A stretch of 64,000 nt of DNA from JACVRW01 sp963764665. GTDB lineage: Bacteria; Actinomycetota; Thermoleophilia; Solirubrobacterales; Thermoleophilaceae. The stretch spans positions 62,001 to 126,000 of the forward strand of contig CAVXTL010000027.1 of NCBI GenBank assembly GCA_963764665.1. Reading direction: 5' to 3'. The notes below the pieces were generated by a model that saw nothing but the letters and a program-made list of their open reading frames with translations, had not been told where the DNA came from and did no database searches. Shown here piece by piece: positions 34,812-42,147 of this stretch. Within the stretch, counting starts at the first letter, position 1, and the number at the start of each line of letters is the position of its first letter. A program made the translations under genes and the position numbers.

Positions 34812-37226
34812 TCAGCGTCCCTGGAACTCCAGCACCTGCTGGAACGTCGGCCGGTTGGTGCTGCGCATCGTGTTGGGCAGCAGCCCGGGCACGAAGCCCG
34901 TGCGCGACGCCTCCTTCAGCCACTTGGTCGGGTCGGGCCCGAACTCCGTGGCCAGGCCGGCCGCCGCCTGGTCGATCGCCGTCCAGAGGGACATGCGGCA
35001 GGCCGCGAGCGATCCGGCGCCGCAGTAGCGGAGGTTGAACTTGCCCTCCACGCGCCGGCCGAGCAGCCTCCGGAGGTCCTTGTCCAGGTAGGACGCATCG
35101 CCGACGTTGCGCACGCGGTCGACGTCCGGGATCAGCGAGCCGAACACCGGCCGCAGCGCCGCTTCGGCGATCGGGTCCCAGATGGCATCCAGGATCGCCG
35201 GGCCCGGGTCGTCGTACAAGCCGTTGTCGTCGGCGTCGAGGCGCGGCGCGTCGCGGCGCACCCAGTCGTCGAGCAGGCTCACGACCTGCGCGGCGCGAGC
35301 GTTCGGCGCCGCGCCGCCGTGCAGGACCCGGCTGACCACCGGCCAGGCCGGGGAGCGCACGTCCTCTGTCGCGGCGCGGTTCATCACGCTCACCACGTTG
35401 GGGAGCCGGACCCGCTTCGGGAACTTGTCGAACAGCTCGACGCGGTGCACCGACCCGAAGGCCTCGTCGTCGCCGTGCATGAAGCCCGGGGCGGACTTGT
35501 TGTTCCAGTTGAGCAGCAGCCCACCGGGGCCGCTCACGTCATGCGGGTGCTCGCTCTGCTTGAGGAAGCCGTTCCACTCGTACTTGCCGTTGCCCAGCGT
35601 GAGCAGACGCCGGTCGAGCCCGCGCGCGCGCCTCGGGAGACGCCCGGAGGTGAACGTGGCGGTGGCCTTCCGGGAGGCGTACGCCCAGTTGAACGTGAAC
35701 TCGAACTGGTTGGCCGCGCGGAAGAACTTCTTCGGCGTGGTGGCCTTGCCCTCGGTCATGTCCTTGAGCGCCGCGAGGTTGAGACCGTCGCGGCCGAACG
35801 TCGAGCGCTTGCGTGAGAGCGCGTACGGCTTGCCGCCGATGGTGGCCGTGCCGATCACGGGGCCGTGCACCGAGGTCTTGTAGCGGAGCGGCTTGCCCGC
35901 GAGCTGGCCGGCGTCGAAGTCCTTCAGCGCCCGGCACTTGCCCTTGTACACGTAGTGGTTGGAGGTCCGTGTGGCCGCCGAGCCGTTCGGGTTGCAGAGC
36001 TTCTCGGCGAACACGTCACGGACGTCGTGGTTGGCCGACGTGAGGCTCCATGCGTAGTTCTTCGTGCGCCCGATGAGGATGTACATCGCGAGGCCGGGCA
36101 CGCCGATCCCCTGAGCGTTGATGCCGGGCCCGTGGAGGTCGATCTGCTGGACGATCTCCGGGTAGTAGTAGCCCAGCTGCGGTCCCATCACGGCGAGCGA
36201 GTTGCCGGTGGCCGAGCGCTGCGGAGCCACGAGCTGGAAGTTCGATGCCTGCTTGCGCGGTGGCGCCGCCGCGGCGTTGACCTTCGCCGAGGAGCTCGCG
36301 CCCGCGAGCGGGTCGGTGGGCACGACGGAGCCCGGGTCCACCGTCGTTGAGCCGGTGACCCTGCCGCCCGTGCGCACGGGGTAGTTGAAGCGCCGGCGGA
36401 TGGTGGTGGGCGCCTCGGGATCCTCGGCGAGCATCACGTCGTCCCATGCCTTCGCGCCGCGGACCTTGCCGAGCCCCTTCTGGAGCTTGGCGAGCAACTC
36501 GCTGTTGCCCACCTCGCCGCCGCCGCCCGCGCCGAAGATCGAGCCGATGAAGCCGGTCACGGCGATCACGTCGTTGACGGTGGCCGGCGGCTGCGTGTCG
36601 CCGGTGGCCTTGGCGTAGGCGTTGAGACCGTCGGCGTAGGCCTGAGCGTCCTTGATGATCTGGCGCCCCTTCGCGCCGAACTCCTTGACGATCAGCTTGA
36701 TCTGCTTCGTCACGAGCGCCTCGGCCTGCGGGCTGGGGACGAAGGTCTGCGCGCTCGTGACGAGCCCGAACGCGTCGATGCCGGGCACGTCCGCCACGGC
36801 CACGCGGGCCGGGTAGCGCCCGAGCAGGATCAGGAGCCGGCGGTCGCGCGCGGTGGTCCACCCGGCGCCGAAGGCCACGTCGGCGCGCGTCTTGCCGTAC
36901 ACGTGCGGCACGCCGTAGTCGTCGTACACGAGGCGCAGGCCCGGCCGGCCCGTGTCGATCGTCGTCGTCTTGCCCACGGGCTTGAAGTTCTCCGGCAGGA
37001 AGAGCCGGTTGATGTCGTTCGCGGTGACGTTTCCGCGCAGGGGCGTGAGCGCGTCGTAGAGCGGAAGCTGGTCGGTCGAGTCGTTCGTGAACGGCAGCCC
37101 GCCGTAGTTGCCGGGCGGCAGGATGTAGCGCGCGGTGTCCCCGGGCGCTGCGACGGCGGAGGCCGGCACCAGCGCCAGGACGGCCGACAGGGCGATGACG
37201 GACCAAAGCGAACGACCCACGGGCAC
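34812..37226 (-). CDS. Secreted penicillin-acylase-family (Ntn) amidase
   Basis: 804 residues from the GTG at 37226, chosen because AGGAGGAG lies six bases upstream; the longer frame lacks a ribosome site. A signal peptide (SLWSVIALSAVLALVPASAVA) leads an alpha chain with GVPHVYGKTRADVAFGAGWTTARDR. The maturation site is QASNFQLV, making Ser about 328 the N-terminal nucleophile of the beta chain, followed by SATGNSLAVMGPQLG. Later features fit the family (WNGFL, LLNWNNKSAPGF). Members cleave penicillin amides, N-acyl-homoserine lactones or similar; the specificity cannot be read here. Confidence 0.87.
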   Translation of the reverse strand: MPVGRSLWSVIALSAVLALVPASAVAAPGDTARYILPPGNYGGLPFTNDSTDQLPLYDALTPLRGNVTANDINRLFLPENFKPVGKTTTIDTGRPGLRLVYDDYGVPHVYGKTRADVAFGAGWTTARDRRLLILLGRYPARVAVADVPGIDAFGLVTSAQTFVPSPQAEALVTKQIKLIVKEFGAKGRQIIKDAQAYADGLNAYAKATGDTQPPATVNDVIAVTGFIGSIFGAGGGGEVGNSELLAKLQKGLGKVRGAKAWDDVMLAEDPEAPTTIRRRFNYPVRTGGRVTGSTTVDPGSVVPTDPLAGASSSAKVNAAAAPPRKQASNFQLVAPQRSATGNSLAVMGPQLGYYYPEIVQQIDLHGPGINAQGIGVPGLAMYILIGRTKNYAWSLTSANHDVRDVFAEKLCNPNGSAATRTSNHYVYKGKCRALKDFDAGQLAGKPLRYKTSVHGPVIGTATIGGKPYALSRKRSTFGRDGLNLAALKDMTEGKATTPKKFFRAANQFEFTFNWAYASRKATATFTSGRLPRRARGLDRRLLTLGNGKYEWNGFLKQSEHPHDVSGPGGLLLNWNNKSAPGFMHGDDEAFGSVHRVELFDKFPKRVRLPNVVSVMNRAATEDVRSPAWPVVSRVLHGGAAPNARAAQVVSLLDDWVRRDAPRLDADDNGLYDDPGPAILDAIWDPIAEAALRPVFGSLIPDVDRVRNVGDASYLDKDLRRLLGRRVEGKFNLRYCGAGSLAACRMSLWTAIDQAAAGLATEFGPDPTKWLKEASRTGFVPGLLPNTMRSTNRPTFQQVLEFQGR

Positions 37227-37310
37227 GGCTCTCCTCCTCAGCTCAACAGGAATGCCGAACTCTCTCACAGTCGGTCGCCCGTCCGCGCAACTTGGCGCGG
37301 CGGAATCGGG

Positions 37311-37332
37311 TCGGTGCGCATCCTGCTTCCGC
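37311..37332. repeat. REP-like repeat, internally deleted tandem copy
   Basis: TCGGTGCGCATCC joins directly to TGCTTCCGC, so the element has both flanks of the repeat at 37343 but lacks twelve bases covering the loop and inner stem. A preceding CGGAAT-GGG stretch is also duplicated in front of the full copy. It looks like a tandem duplication followed by collapse of one palindrome. Confidence 0.6.
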
Positions 37333-37342
37333 CGGAATTGGG

Positions 37343-37376
37343 TCGGTGCGCATCCGGCCGAGCCGGATGCTTCCGC
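37343..37376. repeat. REP-like palindromic repeat, copy 2
   Basis: Same 34-bp plan as at 21266: TCGGTGC, left arm GCATCCGGC, loop CGA, right arm GCCGGATGC, then TTCCGC. The stem has nine perfect pairs. Relative to copy 1, A-T and T-A pairs replace C-G and G-C pairs at two stem positions, which conserves pairing. It lies between the penicillin acylase start and the 38-bp motif at 37385. Confidence 0.7.
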
Positions 37377-37384
37377 AAATCTGC

Positions 37385-37421
37385 GGGTGCCGGTTCAGGG
37401 GTGCTCCCCGATGATCCGGGG
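37385..37421 (+). promoter_or_regulatory. Conserved 38-bp motif, copy A
   Basis: GGGTGCCGGTTCAGGGG followed after four bases by CCCCGATG and an imperfect CGGGG arm. GGGT, GGTT and CCCCGA are spaced exactly as in the copies at 42057 and 44881 (7 and 14 bp between starts), and 31 of 38 positions match copy B. It ends 25 bp before the small gene at 37447. It is either a promoter for an alternative sigma factor or an operator. Confidence 0.7.
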
Positions 37422-37446
37422 CCGCGATCGGCGCAGGATCATCGCC

Positions 37447-37641
37447 ATGACCTACACCGAGCGCACATCACTCCGCGAACGCCCCGCACACACCGCCTCG
37501 CCGCCGGACAGCGTCGCGACTCTCTTCTCCGACATCCCCGACGGGATGACCATCGCCGAGTACCGCCGCCTGCGCGCCGCGGGCGCGCCGAAGGGCTGGC
37601 GCCGGTGGCGGCTCCCATCGCTCACCCCGCGTTGGGCGTGA
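37447..37641 (+). CDS. Small unrecognised protein downstream of motif A
   Basis: 64 residues. The N-terminal half is polar (TYTERTSLRERPAHTASPP) and the second half has SDIPDGMTIAEYRRLRAAGA followed by a basic Trp/Arg tail. No family is recognised and there is no signal peptide. The reasons to believe it are the conserved motif 62 bp upstream, in the same placement as for two convincing genes, and the sensible composition. Its last 20 bases overlap the end of the APC permease gene on the other strand. It has no strong ribosome site. It could still be a chance frame. Confidence 0.45.
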   Translation: MTYTERTSLRERPAHTASPPDSVATLFSDIPDGMTIAEYRRLRAAGAPKGWRRWRLPSLTPRWA

Positions 37642-39103
37642 CCCCGCTGCCGACCTTCCTCTGCGGCTTGGCCACGACCATGTACACGAGCCCGACGGTG
37701 GCGATCAGGGCGAGCACGAGCGGCGCCGCCCACACCTGGTAGAACGGCGCGCCGGGCGGAGCCAGCGACTCGCGCGGCCACGCGATGTTCACCGTCTCGA
37801 ACGCGAGCCAGAGCACCGCCAGCACGTTCACCACGAGCCCCAGCCGCCCGAGCTGGACGTGGCCCGCCGGAACCCATGTGCCGCGGACACGAGCAACGAG
37901 CGCTGCCAGCGCGACCATCAGGAAGGCCACGTAGATCGCCGCGGTGCCGAACGCGATCAGGCTGCCCACCGCCGTCGAGTCGAGGCCCAGCAGGAGGCCC
38001 AGGCACGCCACGACCGCCGTGGTCACCGTCGCGCCGATCGGCGTCCTGCGCCGGTCGACCCTGCGAAGGAAGCTCGACCCGGGCAGCACCCCGTCGCGCG
38101 CGATCGAGTAGATCGACCTCGCCGTCAACGCCTGGGCGGCCATCCCGCAGGCCAGGAAGGCCACCAGGACCACGGCCGCGAACGGCTTGGAGGACCACGA
38201 TCCGAATGAGCTGACCACGGCCGTGGTGACCGGATCGATGTCCTCGCCGGCCACCACCGCGGCAGGGTCGGGGTGCGCCAGCGTGACGGCGAACGCGTTC
38301 AGGATCACGATGCCCCCCACGCCGAGCAGGGCGATCCAGATCGCCTTCGGCACATGGCGCGCGGCGTCGCGCGTCTCCTCCGCGGCCCCCACGCAGGCGT
38401 CGAACCCGATGAACACCCACCCGCCCACGGCCAGCGCCGCCAGCAGCCCCGCGAGCACCGAGCCGCCCGACAACGCCTCGGCTCCCAGCGTCTCGCCGAA
38501 GATCGACAGGTCCTGCTCCCGGAACACGAGCAGCAGCGCCAGCCCGATGCCCACGGACGCGAGCGCCTCCGCGGCGATCCCCAGCCTGATCGTCCTGCTG
38601 AGCAGATCGACTCCCAGCGCGCCCACGACCGAGCAGAACAGGACGAGGAGCATCCCCGTCGCGACGATCGCGTGCGGGGTCGGCTCGATGCCCGCGAGGG
38701 TGAGGGCCCAGGGGGCGCCCAGGTAGGCGATCGTGGTGTTGGCCACCGCGTAGGCGCAGACGGCGACCCAGCCGTTGAACCACCCGTACGCGCCGCCCAT
38801 GAGCCGGCGGCTCCACTGGTAGGCGCCGCCGGCGATCGGGAACTCCGACGACAGCTCCGAGTAGACGGTGATCAGGAGGCACTGCCCGGCCAGCGCCACC
38901 GGCAGCACCCACACCCAGGCGGGGCCGGCCACGGTCATCCCCACCAGCACCACCGCGTACAGGCCCACCACCGGCGAGATGGCCGCGAAGCCCATCGCGA
39001 CGTTGCCGAACGTGCGCAGCCCGCGCTTGAGCTCCTGCGTGTATCCGAGCTCCGCCAGTCGCCGCGCGTCGGGATCGCCCGGCGGCGCGGCCAGGTCGCT
39101 CAC
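37622..39103 (-). CDS. APC-family amino-acid permease
   Basis: 493 residues (GTG start), with about twelve to fourteen helices. The N-terminus has the APC signature YTQELKRGLRTFGNVAMGFAAISPVVGLYA, with helix 1 broken at a Gly/Ser-rich point, then GGAYQWSRRLMGGAYGWFNG in helix 3, close to the GABA permease/ACT subgroup. A conserved charged loop VFIGFDACVGAAEETRDAAR precedes helix 7, also typical of that group. It is the second gene of an operon with the AAA-LuxR regulator, overlapping its stop by 4 bp, so the regulator may control uptake of an amino acid or amine. Confidence 0.88.
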   Translation of the reverse strand: MSDLAAPPGDPDARRLAELGYTQELKRGLRTFGNVAMGFAAISPVVGLYAVVLVGMTVAGPAWVWVLPVALAGQCLLITVYSELSSEFPIAGGAYQWSRRLMGGAYGWFNGWVAVCAYAVANTTIAYLGAPWALTLAGIEPTPHAIVATGMLLVLFCSVVGALGVDLLSRTIRLGIAAEALASVGIGLALLLVFREQDLSIFGETLGAEALSGGSVLAGLLAALAVGGWVFIGFDACVGAAEETRDAARHVPKAIWIALLGVGGIVILNAFAVTLAHPDPAAVVAGEDIDPVTTAVVSSFGSWSSKPFAAVVLVAFLACGMAAQALTARSIYSIARDGVLPGSSFLRRVDRRRTPIGATVTTAVVACLGLLLGLDSTAVGSLIAFGTAAIYVAFLMVALAALVARVRGTWVPAGHVQLGRLGLVVNVLAVLWLAFETVNIAWPRESLAPPGAPFYQVWAAPLVLALIATVGLVYMVVAKPQRKVGSGVTPNAG

Positions 39104-42018
39104 GACGTCTCGGGCGAGTCGCCGCGCTCGCGCTGCTCACGCTCGACGGCGCGCGCCACCTCCACGCGCGAGGAGGCGCCGAGCTTCACGAAGATGTTCC
39201 GCAGGTGCGACTCCACCGTCTTGTCGCTGAGAAAGAGCTCGGCGGCGATCTCGCGGTTGGTCTTGCGGTCCGTCACGAGCGCGGCGATCTCGAGCTCGCG
39301 CTTGGTCAGGGCAGGGATGCCCGAGTCGGCCCCGGCAGCCGGGCCGCGCTTCTCCGCGCGCGCGCCGAGCTTGCGCAGGTCGCGCCGGACGGCGTCGCGC
39401 TCGCGCACCGACCCGCATTCGTCGAGCTCCCGCTCGGTCTCCTTGAGAACCTGGATCGCCTGCTTGCGATCGCCGGCGGCCGCGAGCGCCTGGCCCAGCA
39501 GGGCCCGCGCGTAGGCAGCCGGGAGCCGTGCGCCGATGGCCTCGGCCGAGGCGATCGCCTCCTCGGCCGCCTTTGCCGCGGCGGCGGCCTCGCCCGCGTC
39601 GAGCAGGACGGCGGCCCGGCCGCGCGTGGCCACCGCCGTGGGCAGGTGCAGGCCGAGGCGAGCGGCCTGCTCCTCGGCGCTCTTGACGTGGGCCTCGGCG
39701 GCCTCCGGCCGGCCCCGGGCCAGCTCGGCGTCCGCCAGCATCTCCCAGTAGAAGCAGCGCTCCACCGGGATCGCGTACTCGAGCTCGTCCCCGCCGATCT
39801 CCCGCAACACGTCGAACCCGCGGTCGAAGTCCCCGAGCAGGAAGAGCGTCGACGCGAGTGGCCATCCCGGCCCGCCGCTCCCCGCCGGCATCGTGCCGCC
39901 GGCCATGCGTCCGCCCACGCGGGCGCTTTCCTCGCACGCCTTGACGGCGGCGTCGAGGTCGCCCGCGTAGTAGAGGGCGAACCCAAGCTCGAAGAGCGCC
40001 CAGAAGAGGTAGTGGGGGTTGCCGGAGAGGCGTGCCGACTCCACGGCCGCCTCGCCGATCTCGCGCGCCTCGGCCGTCCGCCCCTGCGCCTCGAGCGGGT
40101 AGCCCTTCACGAGCATCAGGGGGATCAGGAGCCGGCCCTCGCCGGTGGACCGCGCTATCTCGATGCCGCGGTCGGCGTGCTCGATGGCCGCGTCGTAGTG
40201 CTCGAGGTAGTTGTCGGCCCAGCCGAGGTAGTAGAGCGCCTCGAGGTGCGGCGCCAGCTCGGCGTTGGACAGCCGGTCGATCTGCTCGAGGGCCTCGGCC
40301 CGGTGCTCGCGGGCTGCCTCGATTCGTCCGTCGCACACCTCGCCGAGCGCGAGAGCGGCGGCCGACGCCGCGATAAGCGGGCGGTCGCCGAGCTCGCGCG
40401 CGGTCTCGAGGGCGGCGCGTCCCATCTCGCAGGTCTGGTCGAAGTCGAGTGAGTAGAGCCCGTCCACCGCCATCTCGACCTCCAGCGCCGCGGACTCGGT
40501 GGTGTTGCGCTCAGGAAGCTCCTCCCAGGCGCGCAGGAGCCGCTGGTGGGCCTCCTCGTGGTGCCCCTGCCAGTGCTCGACGGCGGCGCACAGCGTGGTG
40601 AGCTGAACGCGCCTGGCCACCGCGTCCTCGGGGAGCAGGTCGATCGCCTCGAGCAGCGTCCGCCGGCAGCGCTCGAGGGCGCCGAGCGACCGCAGCGCCG
40701 ACGCCAGCGACACCCGTAGCTCCACCTGCCGCTCGCGGTCCGCCGCCGGGAGCAGCCTCAGCGCAGCCTCGAACCAGCGTGCCGCGGCAGCCGGGCCCCG
40801 GCCCGCCGCCTCCGTGCCCGCTGCCACCAGCACCGCGATCGCCTCCTCGTCGCCCTGCGCCGACGACTGCTCCACGTGGTGGGCGCGCTCGCCCGCGGCG
40901 GCGCCGCGCGCGGCGAGCTCTGTGGCGGCGCGGCCGTGGCCCGCGAGCCGCCAGCCGCCGCGCGTGGACTCGTAGACCGCCCGTCGCACCAGCGGGTGGC
41001 GGAACGCGAAGCGCCGCGGCACCTGGGTCGCGCGCACGAGGTCCACCGCCAGCAGGTCGTCGAGGGCGTCCAGGCCCTCCGCCTGGGACAGCTCGGCCAC
41101 GGCGGCCGCCAGGTCCGGCTCGAACGGCTCGCCCGCCACGGCGGCGCCGTCGAGCAGCCGGCGCGCGGCTGGGGAGAGCGACTCGAGCTCCTCCGACAGC
41201 GCTGCCGCCACCGCCGCCGGTACTCCGGTCTCGCTGTCGCCGTTCGAGACCGGTGCTGTGAGCGGCCTGCCCTCCTCGCTCGCCCGCGCGAGCTGCTCGA
41301 GGTAGAACGGGTTCCCGCCTCCGTGGCTGTAGATGTCCGCGACCGCACTCGCATCCACGTCTCCGAGCAGCTCTGCCGCCTGCGCCTGGCTCAGCTGCTC
41401 CAGCCCGATCCGCAGGAGCGACGGCACCGCCAGCGCCCCCGAGAGGCGTTCGGAGGCCTGGCCCCGGCGGAACGCGAACGCGAGCAGGACCGGCGCCTCC
41501 GGGCCGCGCCGCAGCAGCGCGGCCAGCAGCTCCACCGAAGCGGTGTCGGCCCAGTGCAGGTCGTCGAGCACCAGGACGAGCCCGCCGGCCTCCGCGAGGC
41601 GCTCGAGCAGGGTGCGCGCCGCGCGGTGGGCGCGGTAGCGCTCGTCCGCAAGCCCCGAGTCGGGTTCCCTGCCCGCCCGGCGGAGGCTGGGCAGCACGCC
41701 CGCGAGCTCGTCCAGCAGCGCGGCGTTCCACTCCTCGCCCTCCTCGAGCTCCTGGGCCGCCACGTATGCGTCGAGCGCGTCCGCCCACACCCCGAACGGA
41801 ACGTCGCGCTCGAACTCCGCGGCCGAGCCGGCAAGCACCACGTGCCCGCGCGCGTCCGCGCGCTCGCGCAGCTCGGCGAGCAGGCGGGTCTTGCCGATGC
41901 CCGGCTCGCCCTCGGCGCTGATGAAGGCGGGAGCCCCCTCGGCCAGCGTGTCGAGCGCCCTCTCGAGCTGATCGAGCTCTGCCTGGCGCCCAACGGTCTT
42001 CCCTGCTGCTAGAGCCAA
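39100..42018 (-). CDS. Large ATP-binding LuxR-family (LAL/MalT-like) transcriptional regulator
   Basis: The 972-residue protein (TTG start) has an AAA/NB-ARC-like ATPase: Walker A EGEPGIGKTRLLAEL near residue 40 and Walker B LVLVLDDLHWADTAS near 150. A long helical middle (about residues 400-850) is rich in TPR-like Ala/Glu repeats. The last 60 residues form a LuxR helix-turn-helix (LTKRELEIAALVTDRKTNREIAAELFLS, then DKTVESHLRNIF). LAL proteins respond to an inducer bound by the middle domain and need ATP. It is divergent from the MMPL exporter across the region that holds motif B, so it is a candidate regulator of that promoter. Confidence 0.9.
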   Translation of the reverse strand: MALAAGKTVGRQAELDQLERALDTLAEGAPAFISAEGEPGIGKTRLLAELRERADARGHVVLAGSAAEFERDVPFGVWADALDAYVAAQELEEGEEWNAALLDELAGVLPSLRRAGREPDSGLADERYRAHRAARTLLERLAEAGGLVLVLDDLHWADTASVELLAALLRRGPEAPVLLAFAFRRGQASERLSGALAVPSLLRIGLEQLSQAQAAELLGDVDASAVADIYSHGGGNPFYLEQLARASEEGRPLTAPVSNGDSETGVPAAVAAALSEELESLSPAARRLLDGAAVAGEPFEPDLAAAVAELSQAEGLDALDDLLAVDLVRATQVPRRFAFRHPLVRRAVYESTRGGWRLAGHGRAATELAARGAAAGERAHHVEQSSAQGDEEAIAVLVAAGTEAAGRGPAAAARWFEAALRLLPAADRERQVELRVSLASALRSLGALERCRRTLLEAIDLLPEDAVARRVQLTTLCAAVEHWQGHHEEAHQRLLRAWEELPERNTTESAALEVEMAVDGLYSLDFDQTCEMGRAALETARELGDRPLIAASAAALALGEVCDGRIEAAREHRAEALEQIDRLSNAELAPHLEALYYLGWADNYLEHYDAAIEHADRGIEIARSTGEGRLLIPLMLVKGYPLEAQGRTAEAREIGEAAVESARLSGNPHYLFWALFELGFALYYAGDLDAAVKACEESARVGGRMAGGTMPAGSGGPGWPLASTLFLLGDFDRGFDVLREIGGDELEYAIPVERCFYWEMLADAELARGRPEAAEAHVKSAEEQAARLGLHLPTAVATRGRAAVLLDAGEAAAAAKAAEEAIASAEAIGARLPAAYARALLGQALAAAGDRKQAIQVLKETERELDECGSVRERDAVRRDLRKLGARAEKRGPAAGADSGIPALTKRELEIAALVTDRKTNREIAAELFLSDKTVESHLRNIFVKLGASSRVEVARAVEREQRERGDSPETS

Positions 42019-42056
42019 AACGGACTCCCGACCCTACCCGGACTCAGGGGATCTAA

Positions 42057-42094
42057 GGGTGCCGGTTCAGGGGGCGCCCCCGATGTTCGGGGGG
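42057..42094 (+). promoter_or_regulatory. Conserved 38-bp motif, copy B
   Basis: GGGTGCCGGTTCAGGGG followed by a perfect inverted repeat, CCCCCGA and TCGGGGG around TGT, at 42077-42093. It matches copy A at 31 of 38 and copy C at 31 of 38 positions without gaps. It lies between the LuxR regulator and the MMPL exporter, pointing toward the exporter. The first ATG downstream (42118) is 61 bp from its start. Confidence 0.75.
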
Positions 42095-42147
42095 CCGTGA
42101 GAGCGCAGGCTGCCTGCATGCAGTCGAACCCCACCAAGAGGAGTGAC

